This document shows, one piece after another, positions 1-5,756 of a stretch of 11,063 nt of DNA (the stretch's first letter is position 1; the number at the start of each line of letters is the position of its first letter). Both the position numbers and the translations under genes were made by a program. The notes under the pieces are model-generated. The model was not told where the DNA came from, did no database searches, and worked only from the letters and a program-made list of their open reading frames with translations. Source of the stretch: JBHENW01 sp046261875 (GTDB lineage: Bacteria; Acidobacteriota; Thermoanaerobaculia; UBA5066; Gp7-AA6); assembly GCA_046261875.1 (NCBI GenBank), contig JBHENW010000196.1, positions 1-11,063 of the forward strand. The letters run 5' to 3'.

Positions 1-29
1 CTCCCCCGCCCCGCGCGAAGGAGGAGGGG

Positions 30-287
30 TTGACCCGCGTCGCCTTTCTGGACTCCTTGCCGCCGGCCGAGCGGCGCGCGGCCTTGACCGGCTACGAGCG
101 AGCGCTCTCCGACGAGATCCGGAGGCTTCGCTCCGCGCCGCGCCCCGACGGCTATCGGGGAGAAGCGCGGCGCGGGGCGATCGAGCGGCTCGAAGCCACG
201 CGGCGATGGGTGCGCGGTCTGGCCGCCGAAGGCGCTCCGGCACAGACGGTCCGCGAGACGAAGAGGGGCGTCTCGGGCCGCGCGTGA
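30..287 (+). CDS. Small helical hypothetical protein upstream of a MocA-like gene
   Basis: I do not recognise a family for this 85-residue product. It is rich in Arg, Ala and Glu and looks mostly helical, with no membrane segment, signal peptide or Cys/His motif. Third codon positions are strongly G/C, as in real genes of this window, so it is probably coding. The start chosen is TTG at 30, because AAGGAGG lies at 18-24, five bases upstream. However, the same frame is open back to base 1, so the window may instead hold only the C-terminal part of a longer protein. Its stop TGA (285-287) overlaps the GTG start of the next gene, which implies translational coupling and perhaps a shared role. 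Confidence 0.5.
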   Translation: MTRVAFLDSLPPAERRAALTGYERALSDEIRRLRSAPRPDGYRGEARRGAIERLEATRRWVRGLAAEGAPAQTVRETKRGVSGRA

Positions 288-868
288 GGCTCGGCGGCGT
301 CGTTCCGGCGGCCGGGCTCTCGCGTCGCATGGGCCGCGAGAAGATTCTCCTGCGCTTCGGAGGAACGACCGCCCTCGAGCGGGTCCTCGACTCCCTGCTC
401 CGGGCCGGTGTCGAGGACCGCGTCGCGGTGTTGCGCCCCGGGCTGGAAGAGGCGGTCGCTCTCGCCCGGGAGAGCGGCGCCCTCGTCGTGATCAACGAGC
501 ATCCGGAAGAGGAAATGCTCGTGTCGATCCGCCTGGGAATCCGCTCCCTTCCGCGTCCGGTGGAGGCGTTCGCCGTCTGGCCGGCCGATCACCCCGCCGT
601 CTCTCCCGAGACCGTGATCGCTCTCGCCGACCGCGCCGCGCCGGATCGGGTCGTCGTCCCCGCCTTCCGGGGGCGGCGAGGCCACCCGGCTCTGGTCGGG
701 GCGGCGCTCCGGGCAGCGATCGATGCGATTCCCCCGGGATCGGGGCTCTCGAGACTCTGGCGGGACCGTCCCGAGATCCTCGAGGAGCTCGCCGTCGAGG
801 ACGAAGGGGTGGTCATCGACATGAACACCCCGGCGGACTATGAACGGCTGTCGGGGGGAAGCTGCTAA
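284..868 (+). CDS. MobA/MocA-like nucleotidyltransferase (probable molybdenum cofactor cytidylyltransferase)
   Basis: A 194-residue NTP-transferase of the MobA-like family, the usual length. Seen: the nucleotide-binding loop AAGLSRRMGREK at residues 9-20; a segment NEHPEEEMLVSIRLGI at 71-86 that fits the family's 'N...E..S...G' region; the metal-binding-type motif PADHP at 100-104; RGHP at 132-135; and the C-terminal DMNTPADY at 179-186. The RGHP and D-NTP-DY pair is typical of MocA proteins, which transfer CMP to molybdopterin for xanthine-dehydrogenase-type enzymes. The substrate here is inference, since no molybdoenzyme gene is in the window. I chose GTG at 284, which overlaps the preceding TGA, rather than the ATG at 206. 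The latter would add 26 Arg-rich residues not expected before the loop. Confidence 0.82.
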   Translation: MRLGGVVPAAGLSRRMGREKILLRFGGTTALERVLDSLLRAGVEDRVAVLRPGLEEAVALARESGALVVINEHPEEEMLVSIRLGIRSLPRPVEAFAVWPADHPAVSPETVIALADRAAPDRVVVPAFRGRRGHPALVGAALRAAIDAIPPGSGLSRLWRDRPEILEELAVEDEGVVIDMNTPADYERLSGGSC

Positions 869-908
869 CATCTTTCATTCGCACGCCCGCAGGCCCCTCG
901 ACCCTCTC

Positions 909-923
909 CCGGCGGATCGCCGG
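909..923. repeat. Short perfect inverted repeat between genes
   Basis: Arms CCGGCG (909-914) and CGCCGG (918-923) flank GAT. It sits in the 75-base gap between the nucleotidyltransferase stop and the next ATG. It could be a weak hairpin or operator. Short GC palindromes arise easily by chance at this base composition, and there is no T-run after it. Confidence 0.25.
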
Positions 924-943
924 ACGCTGAGCCCGAAAGCTCG

Positions 944-1237
944 ATGGCGGACAACCCTTTCGACGACGACTCGGCCGAGGCGATGCGCCGTTTCGCCCGG
1001 CCGGTCCGCGATGGAGTCGGCGAGCCCGACCCGCTCCTCTGCCGCCATCTGCGGGCGCGGGGCCCCGTGTCCCATTCCCAAGCCGCGGGCGGGGCGGCGC
1101 GGGTTCCCTCCCCGAGCTACTGGTGCCTGCGCACGATGCGGCCGCCGGGGCCGGACGGGGCGCTCGCCCTCCCGGAGGACTGCACGGACGAGAGGATCTG
1201 TTTCGAGCCGGCCGTGGCGCGGGAGGTGGAGAGCTAG
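944..1237 (+). CDS. Small four-cysteine protein of unknown function
   Basis: A 97-residue hypothetical protein. It has an acidic N-terminus (residues 1-12), then a CRHL motif (33-36), a YWCLRTM motif (59-65) and Cys80 and Cys86. The spacing is C33-x27-C61-x18-C80-x5-C86, with His35 next to the first Cys. Such a pattern suggests one bound zinc or an Fe-S site, but that is inference. I have a vague recollection of similar short proteins with CxHL...YWC...GPDG...C...C in other bacteria, without an assigned role. ATG at 944 is used; no good Shine-Dalgarno sequence precedes it. The much longer reading frame through here on the same strand (840-1895) is the antisense of mglA. It ends 16 bases before the convergent mglA stop, with no obvious terminator between them. 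Confidence 0.6.
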   Translation: MADNPFDDDSAEAMRRFARPVRDGVGEPDPLLCRHLRARGPVSHSQAAGGAARVPSPSYWCLRTMRPPGPDGALALPEDCTDERICFEPAVAREVES

Positions 1238-1253
1238 GAGGAAGCGGAAAGCG

Positions 1254-1838
1254 CTACTTCTTCTTCAGCTCCATCAAGACCTGGCGCGCCGCCGCCTTGA
1301 GGGTGTCGAAGACGCCGACTCCCGTGGTGGCGGTCGCCTCGAAGGTCGGCTCCCCTTTGATGTTCAGCTTGCGGTACATCTGGTCCGTCGGCATCGCCGT
1401 CGGGAGATCCCGCTTGTTGAACTGGAGCACGTAGGGGATCGTCGAGATCTCGTAGCCCTGTTCCCGGAGGTTCTTGTCGAGGTTGCGGATCGACTCGATG
1501 TTGGCCTCCAGGCGCGCCTCCTGGGAATCGGCCACGAAAACCACCCCATCGACCCCCTTGAGGATCAGCTTGCGGGAGGCGTCGTAGAAGACCTGTCCGG
1601 GCACGGTGTAGAGATGGAAGCGGGTCTTGAAACCCTTGACGGTGCCCAGGTCGAGCGGCAGGAAATCGAAGAAGAGCGTCCGATCGGTCTCTGTGGCGAG
1701 AGAGATCAGCTTCCCCTTGGCCGTCGGGTTGGTGCGGTCGTAGATGAACTGCAGGTTTGTCGTCTTTCCGCACAATCCCGGACCGTAATAGACGATCTTG
1801 CAGTTGATCTCGCGCGCGGCGTAGTTGATGAATGTCAT
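1254..1838 (-). CDS. mglA: MglA, Ras-like polarity GTPase
   Basis: A 194-residue small GTPase that closely matches Myxococcus MglA (195 residues) along its whole length. Seen: P-loop GPGLCGKTT at 19-27; Arg53 and Thr54 in ETDRTLFF; the MglA-specific G3 motif TVPGQ at 78-82, with Thr78 where Ras has Asp; the block GVDGVVFVADSQ at 95-106; and the base-specificity motif NKRD at 141-144. The C-terminus ends in a lysine-rich tail. In the known family, GTP-bound MglA marks the leading cell pole and drives gliding or type IV pilus motility, cycling with the GAP MglB. It lies 42 bases downstream of mglB on the same strand, so the two form an mglBA operon. Only a weak ribosome site (AGAG) precedes the ATG at 1838. 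Confidence 0.96.
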   Translation of the reverse strand: MTFINYAAREINCKIVYYGPGLCGKTTNLQFIYDRTNPTAKGKLISLATETDRTLFFDFLPLDLGTVKGFKTRFHLYTVPGQVFYDASRKLILKGVDGVVFVADSQEARLEANIESIRNLDKNLREQGYEISTIPYVLQFNKRDLPTAMPTDQMYRKLNIKGEPTFEATATTGVGVFDTLKAAARQVLMELKKK

Positions 1839-1880
1839 GTCTCTGGGCCGTCGAAGCTCCCGCGACCGGGGATCAGAAGC

Positions 1881-2384
1881 TCACTCCGAGAATAGCCGGT
1901 CGATATCCTCGTCGGTGATCTCCGCAAACGGAGACTCGTAGCTGTCCAGGGCCTGGGCCTCCTTCTCCAGCTCCACCTTCCGCACGATGTCCTCGAAGAT
2001 CCGCTCCAGATCGGCGGTCGCGCGGCGGACTCTCAGGCGGACGAGCCCCAGGGAAGACCGGTCGTCGAAGATCACGACCAGGATCACCCGCTGCGCGACG
2101 ATGGAAATGTGGATGTTGTCCTTCTCCCCCTCGTGGAAGAGGATGGAGAACTCCTTCTCGCCGATCAGTCGGGCGAGCCCGTCGGTGGCGGCCACGTTTC
2201 CCGCGGTCAGGGAGGCCAGGGAGGTCGTGTCCAGGGTCTGCAGGTCCCCCACGGCGGCGATCTGCTGCCCGTTTTTGTCCACCAGGAACACCACGTTGGA
2301 GTTGGCGTCCTGACGCAGGCGCTGCAGCGCCTCCTTGATCTTCTGGAACTCCTCGTCGTACAGGACGAGGTCAGGCGCAGTCAT
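1881..2384 (-). CDS. mglB: MglB, roadblock/LC7 GTPase-activating protein for MglA
   Basis: A 167-residue roadblock/LC7 protein, close to Myxococcus MglB (159 residues). Diagnostic blocks seen: YDEEFQKIKEAL at 9-20; NVVFLVDKNGQ near 30-40; DTTSLASLTAGNVAA near 52-66; FHEGEKD near 83-89; VILVVIFDDRSSLGLVRLRV near 99-118; and the C-terminal signature SPFAEITDEDIDRLFSE. MglB dimers stimulate GTP hydrolysis by MglA and localise to the lagging pole in species where this has been studied. The insert LEKEAQALDSYE before the C-terminal signature makes it slightly longer than the Myxococcus protein. The gene is first in the mglBA operon and has its own promoter upstream, apart from the recR group. AGGAG lies about 17 bases before the ATG, farther than usual. 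Confidence 0.95.
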   Translation of the reverse strand: MTAPDLVLYDEEFQKIKEALQRLRQDANSNVVFLVDKNGQQIAAVGDLQTLDTTSLASLTAGNVAATDGLARLIGEKEFSILFHEGEKDNIHISIVAQRVILVVIFDDRSSLGLVRLRVRRATADLERIFEDIVRKVELEKEAQALDSYESPFAEITDEDIDRLFSE

Positions 2385-2400
2385 GGATTTATTAACTGAT

Positions 2401-2429
2401 TCTCCTGTGAGGATTTATTGTACAGGAGA
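2401..2429. promoter_or_regulatory. Operator-like inverted repeat over the mglB promoter
   Basis: Perfect 8-bp arms TCTCCTGT (2401-2408) and ACAGGAGA (2422-2429) are separated by 13 bases. The dyad spans the predicted -10 box and start point of mglB, the position expected of a repressor site. It also contains the only AGGAG near mglB. It may be a protein-binding operator; a purely RNA hairpin is less likely because the right arm lies upstream of or within the -10. Confidence 0.4.
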
Positions 2430-2445
2430 GGCCGGAACGCGGCAA
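2417..2445 (-). promoter_or_regulatory. Predicted housekeeping-sigma promoter of mglBA
   Basis: On the minus strand, TTGCCG (2445-2440) is followed after exactly 17 bases by TACAAT (2422-2417). These match the sigma-70 consensus at 4 of 6 and 5 of 6 positions. The -10 is followed by an unusually AT-rich leader for this genome, then the mglB ATG at 2384. A second short dyad, GCGGC..GCCGC, overlaps the -35. The promoter separates mglBA transcription from recR. Confidence 0.6.
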
Positions 2446-2469
2446 TTGCGCCGCTCAGAGAGGTCCGGG

Positions 2470-3066
2470 CTAGAGATCCCGGCGGTTCTCCAGCGACCGG
2501 GCCATCGTCACTTCGTCGGCGTATTCGATGTCTCCCCCCACCGGAAGGCCGAACGCGATCCGGGTCACTCGGACCCCCGTGGGCTTGAGGCGGCGGGCGA
2601 TGTAGAGCGCCGTGGCCTCCCCTTCGACGTTCGGGTTCGTGGCGAGGATGACCTCCCGGGTCTCCGGCGTGATCCGGCGCATCAGACCGGCCGTATCGAT
2701 CTCCTCCGGACCGATCCCCTTCAGCGGAGAGAGCGCGCCCCAGAGCACGTGGTATCGGCCGCGGAACTCCCGCGTCTTTTCGATCGCGGCGACGTTGCCC
2801 GGATCCTCGACCACGCAGAGGATCGAGCCGTCGCGCTCCGGATCCGCGCACACCCCGCACGGGTCCTCTTCGGTCAGCGTGTTGCACGTGCTGCACCTCC
2901 GCACGGCGGAGCGCGCTTCCGCGATGGTCCGGGCGAGCCGCTCGGCCTCTTCGCGGGGCGACCGCAGGAGGTAATAGGCCAGCCGCGCCGCGCTCTTGCT
3001 CCCGATTCCGGGGAGCCTCTGCAGCTCGGCGGCGAGCCGATCGAGTGACCTGGGGGTGTGGGACAC
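2470..3066 (-). CDS. recR: RecR, recombination mediator
   Basis: A 198-residue RecR of normal length. Seen: helix-hairpin-helix segment RLPGIGSKSAARLAYYLL at 17-34; four-cysteine zinc finger C58-x2-C61-x8-C70-x2-C73; Toprim start ILCVVEDPG at 82-90; and the C-terminal GLPVGGDIEYADE motif. RecR acts in the cytoplasm with RecF/RecO to load RecA onto SSB-coated gaps. The start is GTG at 3066, seven bases after the ybaB stop. The resulting N-terminus aligns with known RecR proteins, which begin just before the helix-hairpin-helix. No strong ribosome site is seen, so coupling to ybaB translation is likely. The order dnaX-ybaB-recR is a widely conserved operon. Confidence 0.96.
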   Translation of the reverse strand: MSHTPRSLDRLAAELQRLPGIGSKSAARLAYYLLRSPREEAERLARTIAEARSAVRRCSTCNTLTEEDPCGVCADPERDGSILCVVEDPGNVAAIEKTREFRGRYHVLWGALSPLKGIGPEEIDTAGLMRRITPETREVILATNPNVEGEATALYIARRLKPTGVRVTRIAFGLPVGGDIEYADEVTMARSLENRRDL

Positions 3067-3073
3067 CGGGGGC

Positions 3074-3370
3074 CTACCGCAGCCCGGGCATCATCCCTCC
3101 GAGCAGGGAAGACGTTTTTTTCTGGACCGCTTCGTCCACGCGCCGGGAAGCCTCGCGCGAGGCAGCGAGGATGAGGTCCTGCAGCGTTTCGATGTCCTCG
3201 GGATCCACCGCGGACGGATCGATGCGGACCGAGACGATCTCCTTGGCGCCCGTCATCTCGACGGTCACGAGCCCGCCGCCTGAAGAGGCCTCGATGCGCA
3301 TGGCGGCGAGCTCCTCCTGGAGCTTGGTCTGCATCGCCTGGGCCTGCTGCATCATTTTCTGGATGTTCAT
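3074..3370 (-). CDS. ybaB: YbaB/EbfC nucleoid-associated protein
   Basis: A 98-residue YbaB/EbfC protein. Seen: the N-terminal coiled-coil helix NIQKMMQQAQAMQTKLQEEL at 2-21; the glycine-rich turn SSGGGLVTVEMTGAKE near 29-44; the strand VSVRIDPSAVDPEDIETLQD; and the C-terminal GGMMPG. Members form tweezer-like dimers that bind DNA, but their precise role in the dnaX-recR operon is still unclear. The protein is somewhat shorter than the E. coli homologue. The ATG at 3370 lies 15 bases after the dnaX stop. The GGAGG-like sequence near it is within dnaX, too far for a standard ribosome site, so translational coupling is likely. Confidence 0.93.
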   Translation of the reverse strand: MNIQKMMQQAQAMQTKLQEELAAMRIEASSGGGLVTVEMTGAKEIVSVRIDPSAVDPEDIETLQDLILAASREASRRVDEAVQKKTSSLLGGMMPGLR

Positions 3371-3385
3371 GATTGAAGCGGAAAG

Positions 3386-5035
3386 CTACTCTTCCTCCTT
3401 CACTTCGGTCAGCTCCGCCCGAAAGAGCTCCATCGCGGAGCGCACGACCGGGTCCGTCTCGGCCCGGCTGACGGCGCGCTCGCGGGAGATCGTCGAGCGC
3501 GGCACTTCACGGGCCGCCTGACCGAGGTCCCCGTCGGCGGGCGGCCCCGTCCGGAGCACGACCCGGAGCGGCCGCCCGAAAGCTTCCCGGGCCACGTCGG
3601 AGAGCAGCTTGCGGACGGCGGGCTCCTCCAGAGCTTCCTTTGCGGCGGCCCGGTCGATGCCGAACCGCAGGACGAGCTCGTCCCCCTCGACCCGCGTGGA
3701 CTCGGCCAGGCTCGCCTGGGCCGCCGTGAGTCGGCGACGCGAGTCGAGGATCTCGTGGAAGCGGTTCAGCTCGGATCCCTCGGAGGGCGGCGGGGGCAGG
3801 GAGGGGGCGCGCTCCGGCTCGATCGGGACGAGCCCGAGGATCCGGGGGCCCCCGGAAACGGGCCGCGGCGGCTCGACCTCGCGCGAAGCTGCCGCGGCCG
3901 CGCGGCCGTTCGGCCCGAGTCCCTCTTCGATCCGGCGCAGCCGGGGAAGCTCGCAAAGACGGAGGATGAGCATCTGAAGCACGAGCGAGTTGTCTTCCGA
4001 CCGGCGCGAGATCTGGTCCGAGTCCACCGCGAGGGAGAGGGCGCGCAGCAGGTTCTCGTAGGGCATCGCCCGCGCGAGCGCCGCGTACCGCCCCCGGTCC
4101 CCTTCGGCGACGTCCGCCGCGCTGCCCGCGGAGAAGAGGAGCAGGCGGCGGAGGAGGGTCAGGAACTCCTTGAACACGTGGCGGGGATCATGCCCTCCCT
4201 CGGTCAGCCGCGTCAGGGTCGCCATGGCCGCGGCCCGGTCGCCGGAGGCCACGGCGGAGTAGAGCCCTTCGAGGAGATCCCGGTCCACGAGCGCGAGAAT
4301 CTCGACGCACTGCTCCTCGTCCACCGTCCCGTCGGACAGCGTGGCCGCCTGATCGAGGAGCGACAGAGCGTCCCGGAGGCTGCCTTCGGCCGCGGTCGCG
4401 AGCAGCTCGAGGGCCGGCTTCGTGGCGCGGAGGCCTTCCGCTTCGGCGACCCGGGCGAGCTGGGCGGCGATCTCCCCGACGGAGAGCGCTCGGAAACGGA
4501 ACCGCTGGCAGCGGGACACGATCGTGGGCGGGATCTTGTGGAGCTCCGTGGAGGCCAGGATGAACCGGGCATGCGGCGGAGGCTCTTCGAGGGTTTTCAG
4601 CAGTGCGTTGAACGCCTCCGTCGTGAGCATGTGGACTTCGTCGATGATCGCGATCCGGAAACGGTCGCGTTGCGGCGCGTAGCGGACGGTCTCGATCAGC
4701 TCCCGCGCGTTCTCGATCTTGCGGTTGGAGGCGCCGTCCATCTCCAGGACGTCGAGCGAGTCTCCCCGATCGAGGATCTCGCGACAGGAAGCGCACTCGC
4801 CGCACGGGTCCACCGTCGGCCCGCGGTCGCAGTTGAGAGCGCGCGCGAGCATCCGCGCCGTGGAGGTCTTGCCGACTCCGCGGGGCCCCGTCAGGAGGTA
4901 GGCCGGCGCGACCTTCCCCTCGGCGATCGCGTTGGTGAGCGTGCGCGCGACCGCTTCCTGGCCGACGAGATCCCGGAAGGTCCGGGGCCGCCATTTGCGT
5001 GGCAGCGGCAGATGGACGGGTTTGGCGGAGCTCAC
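3386..5035 (-). CDS. dnaX: DNA polymerase III subunit gamma/tau
   Basis: A 549-residue clamp-loader AAA+ ATPase. Seen: PRKWRPRTFRDLVGQE at 12-27; Walker A GPRGVGKT at 50-57; a zinc site with Cys69, Cys78, Cys81 and Cys84; Walker B IIDEVHML at 130-137; LLKTLEEPPPHA near 145-156; and the arginine-finger motif SRC at 174-176. Then come a lid domain, a Pro-rich linker around 385-425, and a C-terminal domain ending with DPVVRSAMELFRAELTEV at 528-545. DnaX assembles with the delta subunits to load the sliding clamp. Sensor 1 reads ASTELHK where many homologues have ATTEPHK. The start is GTG at 5035, with AAGGAG nine bases upstream. No A-rich slippery heptamer is visible, so a frameshifted short gamma form is not supported. 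Confidence 0.96.
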   Translation of the reverse strand: MSSAKPVHLPLPRKWRPRTFRDLVGQEAVARTLTNAIAEGKVAPAYLLTGPRGVGKTSTARMLARALNCDRGPTVDPCGECASCREILDRGDSLDVLEMDGASNRKIENARELIETVRYAPQRDRFRIAIIDEVHMLTTEAFNALLKTLEEPPPHARFILASTELHKIPPTIVSRCQRFRFRALSVGEIAAQLARVAEAEGLRATKPALELLATAAEGSLRDALSLLDQAATLSDGTVDEEQCVEILALVDRDLLEGLYSAVASGDRAAAMATLTRLTEGGHDPRHVFKEFLTLLRRLLLFSAGSAADVAEGDRGRYAALARAMPYENLLRALSLAVDSDQISRRSEDNSLVLQMLILRLCELPRLRRIEEGLGPNGRAAAAASREVEPPRPVSGGPRILGLVPIEPERAPSLPPPPSEGSELNRFHEILDSRRRLTAAQASLAESTRVEGDELVLRFGIDRAAAKEALEEPAVRKLLSDVAREAFGRPLRVVLRTGPPADGDLGQAAREVPRSTISRERAVSRAETDPVVRSAMELFRAELTEVKEEE

Positions 5036-5044
5036 TGCGCTCGA

Positions 5045-5050
5045 CTCCTT
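5045..5050 (-). promoter_or_regulatory. Ribosome binding site of dnaX
   Basis: AAGGAG on the minus strand, nine bases before the GTG at 5035. It decides the start in favour of this GTG, because no ATG lies near the first conserved residues. Confidence 0.7.
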
Positions 5051-5143
5051 GCGCCTCGAATGGCCGGTTGCGGAGGGCCCGGCGGGGGCCTTCCGACGTC
5101 GCCCGCCGAGTCTAACGGACGGTAGAAATTCCCGGCGGCCGAA

Positions 5144-5250
5144 GATGAGCTCAGGTTGACCTGCGGCGCCCGGTGGCGCCTCCTGATCGCTGCTTCCTTC
5201 CGGACCTGACGAGGTTCGGAGGCTTCCGTCGCACAGGACCCGAGCTCATC
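5144..5250 (-). ncRNA. ffs: Signal recognition particle RNA (4.5S-like, small bacterial type)
   Basis: The minus strand carries the near-invariant domain IV core GTCAGGTCCGGAAGGAAGC (5210-5192, within the plus-strand complement 5189-5210), with the GGAA tetraloop and the asymmetric-loop bases that bind Ffh. The terminal arms GATGAGCTC and GAGCTCATC (5144-5152 and 5242-5250) pair to close a rod about 107 nt long, the size of 4.5S RNAs. The pairing continues outward: 5131-5143 pairs with 5251-5264 with two mismatches, so the primary transcript may be about 130 nt. The RNA works with Ffh to target nascent membrane proteins. Position just upstream of dnaX is a common bacterial arrangement. Exact ends are inferred from pairing only. 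Confidence 0.9.
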
Positions 5251-5269
5251 TCCGGCGGCCGGGGATGCC

Positions 5270-5275
5270 ATTCTA
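5270..5275 (-). promoter_or_regulatory. Possible -10 box for the SRP RNA
   Basis: TAGAAT on the minus strand matches TATAAT at 5 of 6 positions. It sits seven or so bases before the outer end of the long SRP RNA stem (about 5264), a sensible place for the start point. No convincing -35 is visible at the expected distance, which lies inside the preceding small membrane gene. Confidence 0.35.
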
Positions 5276-5283
5276 TCGCCTCG

Positions 5284-5493
5284 TCACGGTCCGCCCCGCG
5301 GCCGCCGCAGGAAGAGCCAGAGCAGGGCGATCGCCGCAACGACACCCGTCGCCAGATCGGTCCCTCGGAGCGCGCCCGGAGGCAACTGTGGCCAGATCCC
5401 GAGGGTCGAGCCGATGGTGAAGAGAAGGGAGAAGAGCGCCAGCCAGATGCCGGCAAACGCCGCAAGGCGCGCCGGATCTCCGGGCCGCGTCAG
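5284..5493 (-). CDS. Small two-helix membrane protein downstream of the anti-sigma gene
   Basis: A hypothetical protein of about 69 residues. It has two clear hydrophobic segments, LAAFAGIWLALFSLLFTIG and GVVAAIALLWLFL, joined by a short loop with GIWPQLPPGALRG, and ends in a basic tail RRPRGGP. Codon use fits a real gene. The start is the problem: the frame has no ATG, GTG or TTG near the first helix. The candidate is CTG at 5493, which overlaps the TGA of the anti-sigma gene. The next start upstream in frame is ATG at 5634, which would place 47 implausible residues over the anti-sigma gene. Possible readings are a CTG start by translational coupling, or a frameshift product that would attach a membrane anchor to the anti-sigma factor. 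No family recognised. Confidence 0.5.
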   Translation of the reverse strand: MTRPGDPARLAAFAGIWLALFSLLFTIGSTLGIWPQLPPGALRGTDLATGVVAAIALLWLFLRRPRGGP

Positions 5494-5756
5494 ATCGAAG
5501 GCTTCTTGGCGCGCGAGCGGACGAAGGCCATCACGGTCTTCGCGAGGGCGGGCGGGATCTCGCGCGGCTTGAGCATGCGGAGCGTTCGCCCCGTGGCGCG
5601 ATAGGTGGAAAGGAATTGCACGCAGGGAGGGCACTCTTCGATGTGATGCTGCAGGTGGAGTCGGTCCTCATCGGACATCGTCCCTTGTTCGAACTCGAGC
5701 AGCTTCTCGAGGATGAGGTCCTTGCAGGAGAGGTCACCGCGCCCGCAGTCCTTCAT
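5490..5756 (-). CDS. Zinc-finger (zf-HC2) anti-sigma factor, soluble type
   Basis: An 88-residue protein with the zinc-binding anti-sigma motif: Cys11, then His38-x3-Cys42-x2-Cys45 in HIEECPPCVQFL. This is followed by the helix LSTYRATGRTLRMLKP and a C-terminal basic helix, FVRSRAKK. Length and sequence resemble small soluble zf-HC2 proteins that bind and restrain an ECF sigma factor. The predicted partner is the gene directly upstream, whose TGA overlaps this ATG in an ATGA junction (5753-5756), the standard sigma/anti-sigma layout. It has no membrane segment itself, but the frame that follows at once encodes two. The H-x3-C-x2-C finger hints at redox or zinc sensitivity as in the ZAS family, which is inference. 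Confidence 0.85.
   Translation of the reverse strand: MKDCGRGDLSCKDLILEKLLEFEQGTMSDEDRLHLQHHIEECPPCVQFLSTYRATGRTLRMLKPREIPPALAKTVMAFVRSRAKKPSI

Noticed and set aside
152..871. A 239-codon minus-strand frame opposite the nucleotidyltransferase
   Set aside because: The plus-strand frame has the full set of MobA/MocA motifs; the minus-strand product shows none.
840..1895. A 351-codon open frame on the plus strand
   Set aside because: It runs antisense through all of mglA, which matches a known family end to end. Its own product is Arg-rich without any recognisable motif, as expected of a shadow frame in GC-rich DNA.
3386..5035. Programmed frameshift in dnaX that makes a short gamma subunit
   Set aside because: No A-AAA-AAG-type slippery run is present anywhere in the gene.
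3755..5125. A 456-codon open frame on the plus strand over dnaX
   Set aside because: Fully antisense to dnaX, which carries all expected motifs. The antisense product has no recognisable domain.
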